Source: a virus
Virus record (IMG/VR): IMGVR_UViG_3300006854_000032
Location: 1-44,130 of that record
Reading direction: 5' to 3' (one strand)
DNA: 44,130 bases
The translations under genes were made by a program, and so were the position numbers. The notes under the pieces are model-generated. The model made no database searches. It was not told where the DNA came from and was given only the letters and a program-made list of their open reading frames with translations. The stretch's first letter is position 1. Every line of letters starts with the position of its first letter. Shown here piece by piece: positions 15,555 to 23,086 of this stretch.

Positions 15555-15598
15555 CCTGGCCCAGTCGCCTTCCTACTCCAGTGCAGGAAGCCCGAGCA

Positions 15599-15626
15599 TT
15601 ATTAACGACCGACGGGATCGATTCAA
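15599..15626 (-). promoter_or_regulatory. Sigma70-like promoter, leftward
   Basis: TTGAAT (15626-15621) and TAATAA (15604-15599) are separated by 16 bp on the minus strand. The predicted start near 15592 would serve the 31-codon frame and the conserved small genes at 15280-14600. Confidence 0.45.
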
Positions 15627-15689
15627 GGGGTATTCCCACACGCCGGGCGTATCAGCCTCAGAGTGTGAATTTCAAAGCAGATGCGGGCG

Positions 15690-15872
15690 TCAGGCGGCTT
15701 TGGTTTTGCGATGTTTGCGCGGCGTCTTGCGGCGTTTCTCGTTGTTGTATTTGGTGCGGTGCTCGTCGTTCACAAATTCACCCACCGTTTTCGGTTCCAA
15801 GAACTGGCCACAGCCGCACTTGCAGGGCTTCAACTCAATCTCAATGTGTTGATCGGGACACGCAGGTGTCAT
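15690..15872 (-). CDS. Small zinc-binding basic protein
   Basis: This 60-aa protein contains ELKPCKCGCGQFLEPKT, then GEFVNDEHRTKYNNEKRR and a Lys/Arg-rich tail. The CxCxC cluster with a following His resembles tiny phage zinc fingers that look like broken HNH or recombination-associated proteins. AGAGGT directly precedes the ATG. DNA or RNA binding is likely from charge; nothing more can be said. Confidence 0.6.
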   Translation of the reverse strand: MTPACPDQHIEIELKPCKCGCGQFLEPKTVGEFVNDEHRTKYNNEKRRKTPRKHRKTKAA

Positions 15873-15913
15873 ACCTCTGATTAGACGGCCGGGACACCTG
15901 TAAAATCTCTTTC

Positions 15914-16156
15914 ATGATCACCCGTAAAGTCTTGCACGCCCGCTTCAAGGTTGGCGATCCGGTCCGCGTGATCCGCGTGGGACACCTCTCGCCCGACATC
16001 GCGACCGTCATCGCCGTCGACACGAAACCCATCGTCCCGCACTACATGCTCGATTTTGGAAATGGATCGTGGATGCGTGTGCCGGATTTCGACCTGGCTC
16101 CCGCGGCTGAGTTTGGAGGTGAGAACGAGAAGGGAGCCAGGTCTGCGGAAAGTTAG
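15914..16156 (+). CDS. Small KOW/SH3-like hypothetical protein
   Basis: This 80-aa protein reads FKVGDPVRVIRVGHLSPDIA, then TVIAVDTKPIVPHY and LDFGNGSWMRVPDFDL. This beta-barrel-like pattern resembles small KOW or DUF-type domains found in phages. It is rightward, divergent from the zinc protein, and overlaps the convergent gene at 16153 by 4 bp. No clear ribosome site is present. Confidence 0.5.
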   Translation: MITRKVLHARFKVGDPVRVIRVGHLSPDIATVIAVDTKPIVPHYMLDFGNGSWMRVPDFDLAPAAEFGGENEKGARSAES

Positions 16157-16551
16157 GAGCCGACCGCCTCTTTCAATCCCGACGTGTCCCGCTGCTTTCC
16201 CGTCGTGCGCGAGGTGGTCATCATCGACGCCAGCGTATACGCCGCATCTTCGATGGCCCGGTTGATCACCGTGTCGAGTACCGGCCCGGTGACTTCGGCG
16301 ACTTGCTGATTGCCGTTGAACAACCAGATCTTCGCATACCAGATCGGTGCGCCACCGTTGCCCGGTGCGACCAAAGAGCCGACCGCCGAGCAGAGTTGGC
16401 TGGAAGCGTTGTAGTGATTCCCGAGGGCGAGGATGCGTTCCTGCAACTGGTCGAAGGTGGAAATCTCTTTCGTCAGATTCGTCGGAATGTTGGGCATGCG
16501 CGTCTGGTGCGTGACCGACGTGCCGCCTTTCGGAGTTGTGTTGGTTGGCAT
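16153..16551 (-). CDS. Hypothetical protein
   Basis: This 132-aa protein starts MPTNTTPKGG after AAAGGAGAGAGG. A helical first part (STFDQLQERILALGNHYNAS) is followed by a beta segment (IWYAKIWLFNGNQQVAEV) and a helix with INRAIEDAAYTLASM. It looks like a soluble globular protein. No family is recognised. It is co-directional with the packaging genes. Confidence 0.6.
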   Translation of the reverse strand: MPTNTTPKGGTSVTHQTRMPNIPTNLTKEISTFDQLQERILALGNHYNASSQLCSAVGSLVAPGNGGAPIWYAKIWLFNGNQQVAEVTGPVLDTVINRAIEDAAYTLASMMTTSRTTGKQRDTSGLKEAVGS

Positions 16552-16617
16552 AGGGAGCCTCTCTCCTTTGTCGTGTAAAGTAGACGCGGGGATAAAGGCC
16601 CACGTCCTCTCTTCATT

Positions 16618-17571
16618 CTACGCGCCACTTCGCCATCGCACCCAATCCCACATCCCATTCCGGCGCCGCAGTTCCGGCCCGGGCATGCGTTCCCCGATCG
16701 AATACCGCCCATCCGACCAGGTCACATTCGCCGTCCGCAAATACAACCGCTCGTCGTTCGTGATCAAGAGGTACTCCGCAATCATGCGGTCAAAGACCGG
16801 AGCCGGGACGGTGAGCTGCAGGCAGGCACAGCCGACCAATCGGCCGTGGGGGCGATCGAAGATGGACGTCTGGCCGGAGGAGAGGATCAGGTAGTGCTTG
16901 CCGCTCGCGCCCTCGATGCTGAGGATGCCTTCCCGCTCGAATTCTTTACGGAGGGGTTTGGGTAAGAGGGAGATGAGTAACTGCTGGGCGCGGGCCTCGG
17001 CTTCAGGACGGATTCCACAATCGGCGGCTTCGACGAAGGCGGGATCGATGCCGACCATGAAGCGGGTTGGGTCGATTTCCGCCCATCGCTGCTCGTAGTC
17101 CCTTCGCGCGAGCTCGTACGCGGCGTGCCATTGCCGCTGGGCTTCGAGCTGGGCCAGTTCGACGCGTTGCTGGATTTCGGTGGCGGTGATGTGCCGACGT
17201 TGCGCCTGCTCGTCCGCTTGCCGTGCTGCCATGTACTGCTCGTATGTCGCGAAATCCCGCGCATCGACGAACATCTCCGCCGCTCGGCCGCCTATCCACC
17301 CCCAATAGTTCCCGATCTGATGCAGACACTCGGGACACGAACGCGCTTCACCCACAAAGAGCAGCCGCATCTCACGCGCATCCAAACCCCGGAGCTGCTC
17401 GGGCAGATAGCCGTGTGCCTGAACCGGGATCGCGTCATAGTCTCGGGATTGGCGCCGGTACTCGTCGAAGTCGTGCGGATGGTGAAAGACGACCACACTC
17501 CGCGGCCGCGGCGGTGCGACGCGATGTTCCCCCTGCCGTCGTGCGATGCGTTGATCGAAGGTCTCCGCCAT
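16618..17571 (-). CDS. Conserved-type phage protein of unknown function
   Basis: This 317-aa protein has a CPECLHQIGNYWGW motif near residues 78-91. A long helical middle (ARQADEQAQRRHITATEIQQ) comes next. The C-terminal domain holds AEARAQQLLISLLPKPLRKE, then GASGKHYLILSS and YLRTANVTWS. The last domain recurs in phage proteins usually encoded next to a small partner such as the 76-aa gene that precedes it. A role in replication or DNA handling is possible from position but unsupported by motifs. Confidence 0.65.
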   Translation of the reverse strand: MAETFDQRIARRQGEHRVAPPRPRSVVVFHHPHDFDEYRRQSRDYDAIPVQAHGYLPEQLRGLDAREMRLLFVGEARSCPECLHQIGNYWGWIGGRAAEMFVDARDFATYEQYMAARQADEQAQRRHITATEIQQRVELAQLEAQRQWHAAYELARRDYEQRWAEIDPTRFMVGIDPAFVEAADCGIRPEAEARAQQLLISLLPKPLRKEFEREGILSIEGASGKHYLILSSGQTSIFDRPHGRLVGCACLQLTVPAPVFDRMIAEYLLITNDERLYLRTANVTWSDGRYSIGERMPGPELRRRNGMWDWVRWRSGA

Positions 17572-17573
17572 CG

Positions 17574-17804
17574 CTATCCGCCCTGCACTCGAGGGATCAT
17601 CAGAAAATCCGCCAGCGGATTGAAGTCTTTCACGATCGTGTTCTTTCCGTCCGTCAGGTCCGCCGCGAAGTAGCCTTTATCCATCAGCGCGCGGAATTCC
17701 GTTTCGATCTCTTTCAACCGTTCCGGAGTCACGGTTTCCGTTTCCCACTCCGCGACGGGTTCATCGCCCTTGCCCGATAATTTGCGAATCGTACGCACTG
17801 CCAT
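17574..17804 (-). CDS. Small partner of the 317-aa protein
   Basis: This 76-aa protein reads TIRKLSGKGDEPVAEWE, a helix with LKEIETEFRALMDKGYFAAD, and ends FLMIPRVQGG. The RKLxxKGD-xAxW start and PRVxGG end are a pattern I associate with a conserved small phage protein adjacent to the above gene type. The two genes are 2 bp apart, so they are probably made together. The function is not known. Confidence 0.6.
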   Translation of the reverse strand: MAVRTIRKLSGKGDEPVAEWETETVTPERLKEIETEFRALMDKGYFAADLTDGKNTIVKDFNPLADFLMIPRVQGG

Positions 17805-17839
17805 TTCGTAAACCTCCCTCTTTCGAAAGTATCAGATTC

Positions 17840-18298
17840 TCAGTTCACCTTCGGTGGCGGTTTGAGCACCGTGATGGTTTTCGCGGATTTAAACTCCACG
17901 ACTTCCCCGTTCGCATGGGGTTGCGCTTCGATAACCTCCATCGGATTCTTCAGCATCTCCGCCGTTTCCTCTTCCGGCATAAACGTGAGCCGTTTCCCGT
18001 CACGGTGCAGGGTGTGAAAGTTGCCGTTCAAATCGAGCGCCGGATCCGCTTCCAGTTCCAGTCGACCCGGATCCAGATTCCGCACTGCCCGCACAAACTC
18101 CGGATCGAAGTACTTGCTCGTCACACTCAGGAACACGATCGCCGGAAAGCGCGCCGAGACGGGAGACTGGATCATGCCGACCAGCGTGCGATCGCGCCAG
18201 GTCACCAGACACCCGACCGAGGGTGGACGATGCAAGGGCCGCATCTTCCGTTCGATCTCCAGCATCCCCGCAGCGAGTTGTCGCCAGTTCGGTGTCAT
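17840..18298 (-). CDS. Hypothetical protein, 152 aa
   Basis: It is read from ATG 18298, which overlaps the stop of the zinc-ribbon gene (ATGA). The start is MTPNWRQLAAGMLEIERKMR. A beta-rich domain (VGCLVTWRDRTLVGMIQSPV) is followed by SKYFDPEFVRAVRNL and a C-terminal part with FKSAKTITVLKPPPKVN. It appears globular and soluble; no family is recognised. Confidence 0.6.
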   Translation of the reverse strand: MTPNWRQLAAGMLEIERKMRPLHRPPSVGCLVTWRDRTLVGMIQSPVSARFPAIVFLSVTSKYFDPEFVRAVRNLDPGRLELEADPALDLNGNFHTLHRDGKRLTFMPEEETAEMLKNPMEVIEAQPHANGEVVEFKSAKTITVLKPPPKVN

Positions 18299-18597
18299 GT
18301 CCGCTCCCTCCACTCTTTCGCGAGCCGTTTGCAGATCTGGTGCCGCTCGTATTTCTCGAGCAACGCTTGAAGATCCTCCGGCCGTTCCCATCCCACGACT
18401 TGTTTGCAGTCCGCACAGATCAGGGCGCAGTAGTCAAACGGCCGCATGCAGAGGATCGAACGTAACCCCTCGCGACACGTCCACCGCTTGCGCTGCACCT
18501 GACCGCGCATGAAGGGCGTGAAGGGCGAGGCGCCGCACAAGGGACACTGCTCGAGCGGAACGGCTTGCATCAGCAGGGCAATGGCTTCTAGTGGCAT
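18295..18597 (-). CDS. Zinc-ribbon protein
   Basis: This 100-aa protein has two Cys pairs, EQCPLCGASPF (about residues 17-27) and ICADCKQVVGWE (about 60-71), with further Cys between. A C-terminal basic helix (YERHQICKRLAKEWRE) follows. The fold is probably a zinc ribbon that binds nucleic acid or protein. Start and stop codons interlock with both neighbours, indicating tight operon packing. Confidence 0.65.
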   Translation of the reverse strand: MPLEAIALLMQAVPLEQCPLCGASPFTPFMRGQVQRKRWTCREGLRSILCMRPFDYCALICADCKQVVGWERPEDLQALLEKYERHQICKRLAKEWRERT

Positions 18598-18848
18598 CAG
18601 ATCGTCTCCAGCGTCCGATCAATGGCAAACCGGATCACCCGCAACTCCGCTTCACTGAGAGCCACGGGATTGCGCCGGCCCGGTCGCTCGTTATCCGCGT
18701 GGATGACGCTGACGATATCGAGCAGTTCCGGTGTCCCGATCGCGGCCGTGACCCGGTTGCGGAGATCCTGCAAAGCCGCGCGCACGTCGTTCGCGTTTTG
18801 GCCGGTTCCAAATTCCGGATCGTAGCTGTCACTGACGGGACCGGGCAT
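18597..18848 (-). CDS. Small hypothetical protein
   Basis: This 83-aa protein is read from ATG 18848 (MPGPVSDSYDPEFGTGQNAN). Helices with DVRAALQDLRNRVTAAIG and SEAELRVIRFAIDRTLETI follow. Its stop shares a base with the next start (TGATG). An upstream extension overlaps the preceding gene and is rejected. The function is not known. Confidence 0.55.
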   Translation of the reverse strand: MPGPVSDSYDPEFGTGQNANDVRAALQDLRNRVTAAIGTPELLDIVSVIHADNERPGRRNPVALSEAELRVIRFAIDRTLETI

Positions 18849-18859
18849 CGCTGCTCCTT

Positions 18860-19354
18860 TCACGACCAAGGCCGATCCATGAGCCAGCTCAGAAACTGGC
18901 AGTCCTCCAGGTTTAGCCATTCGTCGAGTTTTTGCTTCTGCATTTCCGCGAGGCGCTCGGGGGAGTTGGCATCCCCAGCGAGAAGGCACTTCGACAACGA
19001 CCCGATCCGGTTCAGCAGTGTCTCCACCTGCGGTTGCAGCCACCCGACCGCTTTCGCCAGTTGGGCGTCGGTCCCGCGAAATTGCCCCTTGTCGTCCGCG
19101 AGTAATGCCATACAGCACAGCGTCTCGAATGTGTCATGCCCCAACAAGAGTTTGCCGGCCCCCAATTTCGCCTGTCCCAGGATCGCCTGTTTCAGATTCC
19201 ACAAGCTCACATCGGCATCGACTTCGGTTCGGCCCAGGACCTCGTTGGCTTTGAAAATGGCGGTCTGCAGATTTCCGGGCACCACGGGCGGTTTATACAG
19301 CACCGGATTTGCCTCCTTCCGCTGTTGTCTTTTCCGTTTCGCTCGACTCGACAC
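18860..19354 (-). CDS. Hypothetical protein, 164 aa
   Basis: The start is GTG 19354, supported by AAAGGAAAAAACA just upstream; a TTG at 19396 lacks such a site. A basic head (SSRAKRKRQQRKEANP) leads to a mostly helical protein with NLKQAILGQAKLGAGKLLLG and a C-terminus ending FLSWLMDRPWS. It follows the replication initiator in the operon, so a replication accessory role is possible. No family is recognised. Confidence 0.6.
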   Translation of the reverse strand: MSSRAKRKRQQRKEANPVLYKPPVVPGNLQTAIFKANEVLGRTEVDADVSLWNLKQAILGQAKLGAGKLLLGHDTFETLCCMALLADDKGQFRGTDAQLAKAVGWLQPQVETLLNRIGSLSKCLLAGDANSPERLAEMQKQKLDEWLNLEDCQFLSWLMDRPWS

Positions 19355-19397
19355 TGTTTTTTCCTTTCGCGAATTTCGAAAGTTGCCAATTGTCAAC

Positions 19398-20279
19398 TCA
19401 ACCCGGGGAGGCCCGCGCCGCTTTGGCTTTCAGCTTCGGCGCCGCCGGCACGGCGTGCAACGACTCGACGGCTTTTGCGTAGGCCGGGTCGTGCTCCCGC
19501 AGATAGCGCAAGAATTCATCCCGCGCGAAACTGGCGTCCTGAGGTCGCACACGTGTGCCGCGAATACGGGTCCAGCCGCCCACGTGTGACAGCCCTGCCT
19601 CGATGAGAGCGGCAATTTCCGGGTCGCTGCTGATTTCGCGAAATTCCGCATCACCGTTCGCCGGCGCGCGTTCCTCTCGCACCACGGCCGACCACCATCG
19701 CGCGTGCTTGTCGATTACCCGTTGCGGGGGCGCCGGCTGCGCGGCCGGCCAGAGCTTCGGCGTCGGCGGTTTGCTGTTCCTTGGGGCACCGGTCCCCTTT
19801 GGAGCGGGGGCGGGGGGCGGACCCCCTCCCCCCCTTACAGGAACGGGATCATGTTCACTGGTGGTACTTACTTCTTTTGATTTGTGTTCATTTTGTGAAC
19901 TAGTTCGTTTTGTGAACTGGTTCATTTCGTGAACTAGTTCATTTTGTGAACTAGCATGACCCCCGACGATCCAGGTGTTTCTCTCGCCCTGAACATTCCC
20001 CGAATCCACCACGACAAATTTCTTCAACGTCCCCATGGCCTTCGACAAAAACCCGCGGCTCACACCGGCGGCCTCACACACGTCCGTCCAGGATGCGTCG
20101 ATCGCCCAACCGGGCCCGTAGGCATTTCGCTTAACGTTGAATTTCGTAACAAGTGCCAGCAAGACCCGATGCTGGCCGGGCGTGAGTTTGTCGAGAAGTC
20201 CAGTGACCCAGAGAATGACCTCTTCCCTGGGGCTCAAGCGGGAACTTGGCGATGATGGTGCCGGTTGCGCTTTAGCCAT
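19398..20279 (-). CDS. O-like replication initiator (winged-helix) with internal origin
   Basis: This 293-aa protein starts at ATG 20279, with GGAGAGGAG upstream. The N-terminal region reads LTPGQHRVLLALVTKFNVKR, then ASWTDVCEAAGVSRGFLSKA, a winged-helix typical of phage O/DnaA-replacement initiators. A low-complexity Pro/Gly linker follows (about residues 150-185). The C-terminal domain contains FREISSDPEIAALIEAG and ends KAARASPG. Four 17-bp iterons sit inside its coding sequence (19887-19954), as in lambda O, so it probably binds its own gene as origin. The C-terminus may recruit host helicase or loader. No phage helicase is seen nearby. Confidence 0.75.
   Translation of the reverse strand: MAKAQPAPSSPSSRLSPREEVILWVTGLLDKLTPGQHRVLLALVTKFNVKRNAYGPGWAIDASWTDVCEAAGVSRGFLSKAMGTLKKFVVVDSGNVQGERNTWIVGGHASSQNELVHEMNQFTKRTSSQNEHKSKEVSTTSEHDPVPVRGGGGPPPAPAPKGTGAPRNSKPPTPKLWPAAQPAPPQRVIDKHARWWSAVVREERAPANGDAEFREISSDPEIAALIEAGLSHVGGWTRIRGTRVRPQDASFARDEFLRYLREHDPAYAKAVESLHAVPAAPKLKAKAARASPG
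19887..19954. repeat. Four tandem 17-bp iterons, probable replication origin
   Basis: Four direct copies of TTCATTTTGTGAACTAG lie head to tail: 19887-19903, 19904-19920 (two changes), 19921-19937 (one change) and 19938-19954. Each holds an inverted GTTCA/TGAAC element with its neighbour. The period of 17 is not a multiple of three, so selection is on DNA, not protein. A stretch poor in G and C (19860-19886) flanks them, as in the lambda ori. Confidence 0.8.
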
Positions 20280-20296
20280 CGCGCTCGATTCTCCTC

Positions 20297-20312
20297 TCCG
20301 AAATTTTTCGGA
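20297..20312. promoter_or_regulatory. Palindrome upstream of the initiator gene
   Basis: TCCGAAA and TTTCGGA are separated by TT, giving a perfect 16-bp inverted repeat just upstream of the initiator ribosome site. It could be an operator or a small translational hairpin. No promoter boxes are obvious beside it. Confidence 0.3.
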
Positions 20313-20547
20313 TAGCGCGCCAGGCCGAAAGTCGGCGACAATGCCGATGCCTATCGGGCCCAGCGCCCAGCCATCGCGCTCCGCGCGCATGTTTCACCCC
20401 TCGTCGGGATCGAGCTCCCGCCGGGGGGTTTCCTTTTTTGGCGAAGACCGTTTTAAAAAACCGTGTCGCCTGAGATACCGTCCCCATAACTAACGATTCC
20501 CAAGCACTGGCCCGAGGGCAAAATGCGACCGACCGGTGGTCGAGGGC
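20313..20547. other. Stretch without a supported gene
   Basis: Small leftward frames exist here (for example from ATG 20487), but they lack ribosome sites and have Arg-rich, shadow-like composition. One long-arm hairpin (GGCGA...TCGCC near 20440-20470) encloses a run of T and A. I see no clear gene. Confidence 0.35.
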
Positions 20548-20823
20548 TCACCGATCGGCCCCCTCTTTGGCATCCAGTTGGTCCCTCCGCATTCTTCCGA
20601 TGCGGTAGAGGACGCGCCACCGTGCATCTCCGTGCACGGTCGCCGTCCGCGGGCGGGCGATCAACCCGCCCGCGGAAACTCGAAAAATGACGACGCCCGC
20701 CCCCAGGAGAAGGTCGATCCACACACGATACAAAAGAGCAATCCTTGCCCCTGACCGTGTTTGCATCCATGGATCGGTTGTGTTCTCCAGCCGCTGGATG
20801 TAGGGCGGCATCGGAACGGGCAT
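20548..20823 (-). CDS. Doubtful hypothetical protein
   Basis: This 91-codon frame begins MPVPMPPYIQRLENTTDPWM. It has a hydrophobic segment (YRVWIDLLLGAGVVIFRV) followed by an Arg-rich tail. No ribosome site precedes the ATG. It might encode a single-TM protein upstream of the replication gene, but could be chance. Confidence 0.35.
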   Translation of the reverse strand: MPVPMPPYIQRLENTTDPWMQTRSGARIALLYRVWIDLLLGAGVVIFRVSAGGLIARPRTATVHGDARWRVLYRIGRMRRDQLDAKEGADR

Positions 20824-20963
20824 CGTTCGGGGCGCTAAGTGTGGCCCCTGCAGAAATTCATAAGTGCTCCCTTTCGGAAACGGATTGAATTTTCGACGTT
20901 CCCGGGTTCATGCTTTTCTTACACCTTCGAAACACTCGAAAACACGAAACCGACCAGCTTTGG

Positions 20964-21006
20964 GGCCTCGTCGCTTTTAACGGAGGGCGCGAGGCCTTCT
21001 TTTTTG
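20964..21006 (+). terminator. Strong intrinsic terminator, rightward
   Basis: GGCCTCG-t-CGC pairs with GCG-CGAGGCC (20964-20974 with 20987-20996) and is followed by TTCTTTTTTG. It would stop rightward transcription about 200 bp before the attachment site. No rightward gene is evident upstream, so it may insulate the late operon start from readthrough. Confidence 0.75.
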
Positions 21007-21073
21007 TTCCAGGGCGAAGACCGAGATTTTCAAACAACACTGTTCGTCGTGGGGCGGAGGGCGGCAGGTGTCC

Positions 21074-21330
21074 AATCTGTGCAAGATCTGGACAAGTTTT
21101 GCAGAAATGAGACGATTGACGGCGACCTCTATGGTTTCCGTGTCTGCTACAACAACGAGTTACCAACCAGATCGCAAAATGAGTTTTTACTTCACACGCA
21201 GGAGGTCATCGGTTCGAGACCGGTCGGTCCCACTCCCCTTAACCCCTTGTCATATAAAGCGTTCATCTATACCTCAGTTCACCCAAGGCATCGCCAATTG
21301 CAGGTCATCTGTGCAAAATCTGGACAAGTT
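21074..21330. other. attP region: tRNA-Val-like core with flanking arm repeats
   Basis: At 21191-21232 (plus strand) lies the 3' half of a tRNA: an anticodon loop TTCACAC and the GCAGG stem strand. The T arm is ATCGG-TTCGAGA-CCGGT, and the acceptor strand is CGGTCCC plus A. The 5' half is absent. The loop fits tRNA-Val(CAC). Two direct copies of ATCTGTGCAA(G/A)ATCTGGACAAGTT lie at 21075-21098 and 21307-21330, one on each side, like integrase arm sites. The integrase gene ends at 21274, inside this region. Confidence 0.8.
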
Positions 21331-22437
21331 GTCCCCGAGCCGCGCCGCCGCCACCCGTTTCATCCCATCCGATGGTGCCTGGATGTAGATGAGCTGGGTG
21401 TCCACGTTCGCGTGGCCCATGATCGCGGCGATCGTCTTTGGAGGGATCCCTTTCTCATGAGCCATGGTTGAAAACGTTCGCCGGAGGGTCAGAAAGTTCA
21501 CCCGCGGCAACCCCAGCCGATCGCACGCCGGATACACGACGCGATGGAGGATGTTGGACGGGTTGTCGATCTTCCCCTTCCGGGTTCCAAATACAAAATC
21601 GTCGGCGCCGGTGCGCTTCGCCTGCCGGCGCCAGTCCTGTAAAAAACCGAGGGTCCAGCGATCGAGTTCGTTCACGCGCTTACCCGCTTCCGTTTTCGGC
21701 GGGCCCAGCCGTCCGTGATAGCTCGCTTCCCGAACTTCGATCGTCGCTTGAGCCTCATCGATCCGCCCCCACCGCAGCGCGAGCAATTCTCCCCTCCGTA
21801 AGGAGGTGACGATGGCGAGCACGATCATCGTTTTGACTTTGAGATTACGGATCGCTTTGATGAGCCGGCCGGCCTCTTCCGGAGAAAGCGCGAAGGTCTT
21901 CCGCTTCACTTCCAGTTTCGGCAGCCGCACCCCCAGGGCAGGATTTTTCTCGAGGCCGTACCAGGTCACCGCTTCGTTCATCACCACACGCAAGACTTCC
22001 TGGTAATGGTGGATCGAATGCGGTGCATAGTCTTTGTCGCGCAGCGCGGTGATCCAGGCCTGGACGTCTTTCGGTCCGACGAGTGAAACCAGCCACGTCC
22101 CGAATTGCGGAACGAGGTGGGTTTTCAAAATGCTCGCGTAGCTGATGCGGACCGAATACCGGTACATCGGCAGAATGTCGGTCTCCCAACGTTGGGCATG
22201 TTCTTTGAAGGTCGGCGGTTCCCCGTAATCGATCGCGGCATTCATTTTCTTTTTCGCATCGATCTTCGCGGCCAACGCTTCGCGGGCCTTGCGCCGGGAG
22301 ACGTCTCCTAAAAATTCGTACTTCATTTGGCGCCGACGCCGGCCGTCTTTCAGTAACACTGTCTCGGACCACCGGATCGCCAGTCCCCGTTTTTCGTTCA
22401 CGATGGAGCCGGAGCCCCAGTCGCGTTTTCGAGCCAT
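21274..22437 (-). CDS. int: Tyrosine integrase
   Basis: This 387-aa protein is read from ATG 22437 (MARKRDWGSGSI), preceded by GGAGGAAAGGA. An ATG at 22548 overlapping the upstream stop would add 37 residues. The N-terminal arm-binding domain is followed by a SAM-like core-binding domain (EHAQRWETDILPMYRYSVR). The catalytic domain has the first Arg in TSLRRGELLALRW, the second in LTLRRTFST, GH in IMGHANVDTQ and the nucleophile Tyr in LIYIQ. The His of the usual HxLRR box is replaced (NFLTLRR). It acts on the adjacent tRNA-type attP. Confidence 0.9.
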   Translation of the reverse strand: MARKRDWGSGSIVNEKRGLAIRWSETVLLKDGRRRRQMKYEFLGDVSRRKAREALAAKIDAKKKMNAAIDYGEPPTFKEHAQRWETDILPMYRYSVRISYASILKTHLVPQFGTWLVSLVGPKDVQAWITALRDKDYAPHSIHHYQEVLRVVMNEAVTWYGLEKNPALGVRLPKLEVKRKTFALSPEEAGRLIKAIRNLKVKTMIVLAIVTSLRRGELLALRWGRIDEAQATIEVREASYHGRLGPPKTEAGKRVNELDRWTLGFLQDWRRQAKRTGADDFVFGTRKGKIDNPSNILHRVVYPACDRLGLPRVNFLTLRRTFSTMAHEKGIPPKTIAAIMGHANVDTQLIYIQAPSDGMKRVAAARLGDNLSRFCTDDLQLAMPWVN

Positions 22438-22544
22438 AGAGGTCAGATCCTTTCCTCCGATTGGCCCTCGTTGTTGTAGCGGGGACAGTCTAATCGATTC
22501 CTTCAGGACGAATGGTTTCGCGCGAGGCTGGACGATTGTCTTGA

Positions 22545-23033
22545 TCATGCTTCACCTGCTGTGAAGCGATACCGTTCGATGGCCTCACGGATCTGATCGC
22601 GAGATATTTCGAAGATTTCGTACCGTATGCGAGAGGCGGTGAACAGGCGATGAAACCATGCTTCGACGCGTGCGGGTTTCGCGGCCGGCTGAACGGCAAC
22701 GAGTTGGAGGTCCTCCACATGGACGGCTTGAAGTGCGGCGATGCGCCGATGGATGTGCTGTGACGATCCAATCTTGATAAAGCCGTTCGGCAGCTGCAGG
22801 AAGTAAACTCCCGCAATTTTCTCTTGGGGGTGTCGCTGGCGCATTGGCGCCGGCTTTCCTGCTTCTTGGAATTGCCGCAAGTCTGAGGGTTGAATGCGGA
22901 TTCTGGACCCCAGCCGCAACGCCGCAAGCCTGCCGCTCTTGATCTGCCGTTTCACCCAGGGCAACGGTTTGCCGAGCAGGTCAGCGACGTCTTCTCGAGT
23001 GAGCAACCGTTCGAGTGGGGGCGCGTTTGTCAT
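22545..23033 (-). CDS. Excisionase-like HTH fused to a GIY-YIG/MUG113-type domain
   Basis: This 162-aa protein has two parts. Residues 9-58 read LLTREDVADLLGKPLPWVKR and RLGSRIRIQPSDLRQF, a MerR/excisionase-type winged helix. Residues 73-150 read AGVYFLQLPNGFIKIGSSQH, then IHRRIAALQAVHVEDLQLVA and VEAWFHRLF, matching the GIY-YIG-related T5orf172/MUG113 pattern, with catalytic-type Arg and Glu. It lies directly before integrase, with a 4-bp overlap to the alternative int start, as an excisionase would. Whether the nuclease-like half is active is unknown. Confidence 0.7.
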   Translation of the reverse strand: MTNAPPLERLLTREDVADLLGKPLPWVKRQIKSGRLAALRLGSRIRIQPSDLRQFQEAGKPAPMRQRHPQEKIAGVYFLQLPNGFIKIGSSQHIHRRIAALQAVHVEDLQLVAVQPAAKPARVEAWFHRLFTASRIRYEIFEISRDQIREAIERYRFTAGEA

Positions 23034-23086
23034 CGGTGGTCCCTGATTTGTCCGCCGAGGCAGGTTAAGATGGGAGTGGTCACCAT

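Larger units (their letters stand above)
15281..15689. other. Sparse region with one tiny ORF and a promoter
   Basis: Across these 409 bp the only supported items are the 31-codon frame at 15459-15554 and the promoter-like pair at 15599-15626, both leftward. Other open frames here have poor composition and no ribosome sites, and I do not call them. Confidence 0.4.

Noticed and set aside
20272-20487. Leftward 71-codon frame overlapping the initiator start
   Set aside because: Arg-rich composition and no ribosome site; the initiator has a strong site at its ATG (20279).
21191-21232. Complete tRNA gene
   Set aside because: Only the 3' half is present; no D arm or acceptor 5' strand upstream. 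It fits an attP core, not a functional tRNA.
20839-21471. Rightward 210-codon open frame
   Set aside because: It crosses the terminator, the attP core and the integrase 3' end, has no ribosome site and has odd composition; attP structure explains the region better.
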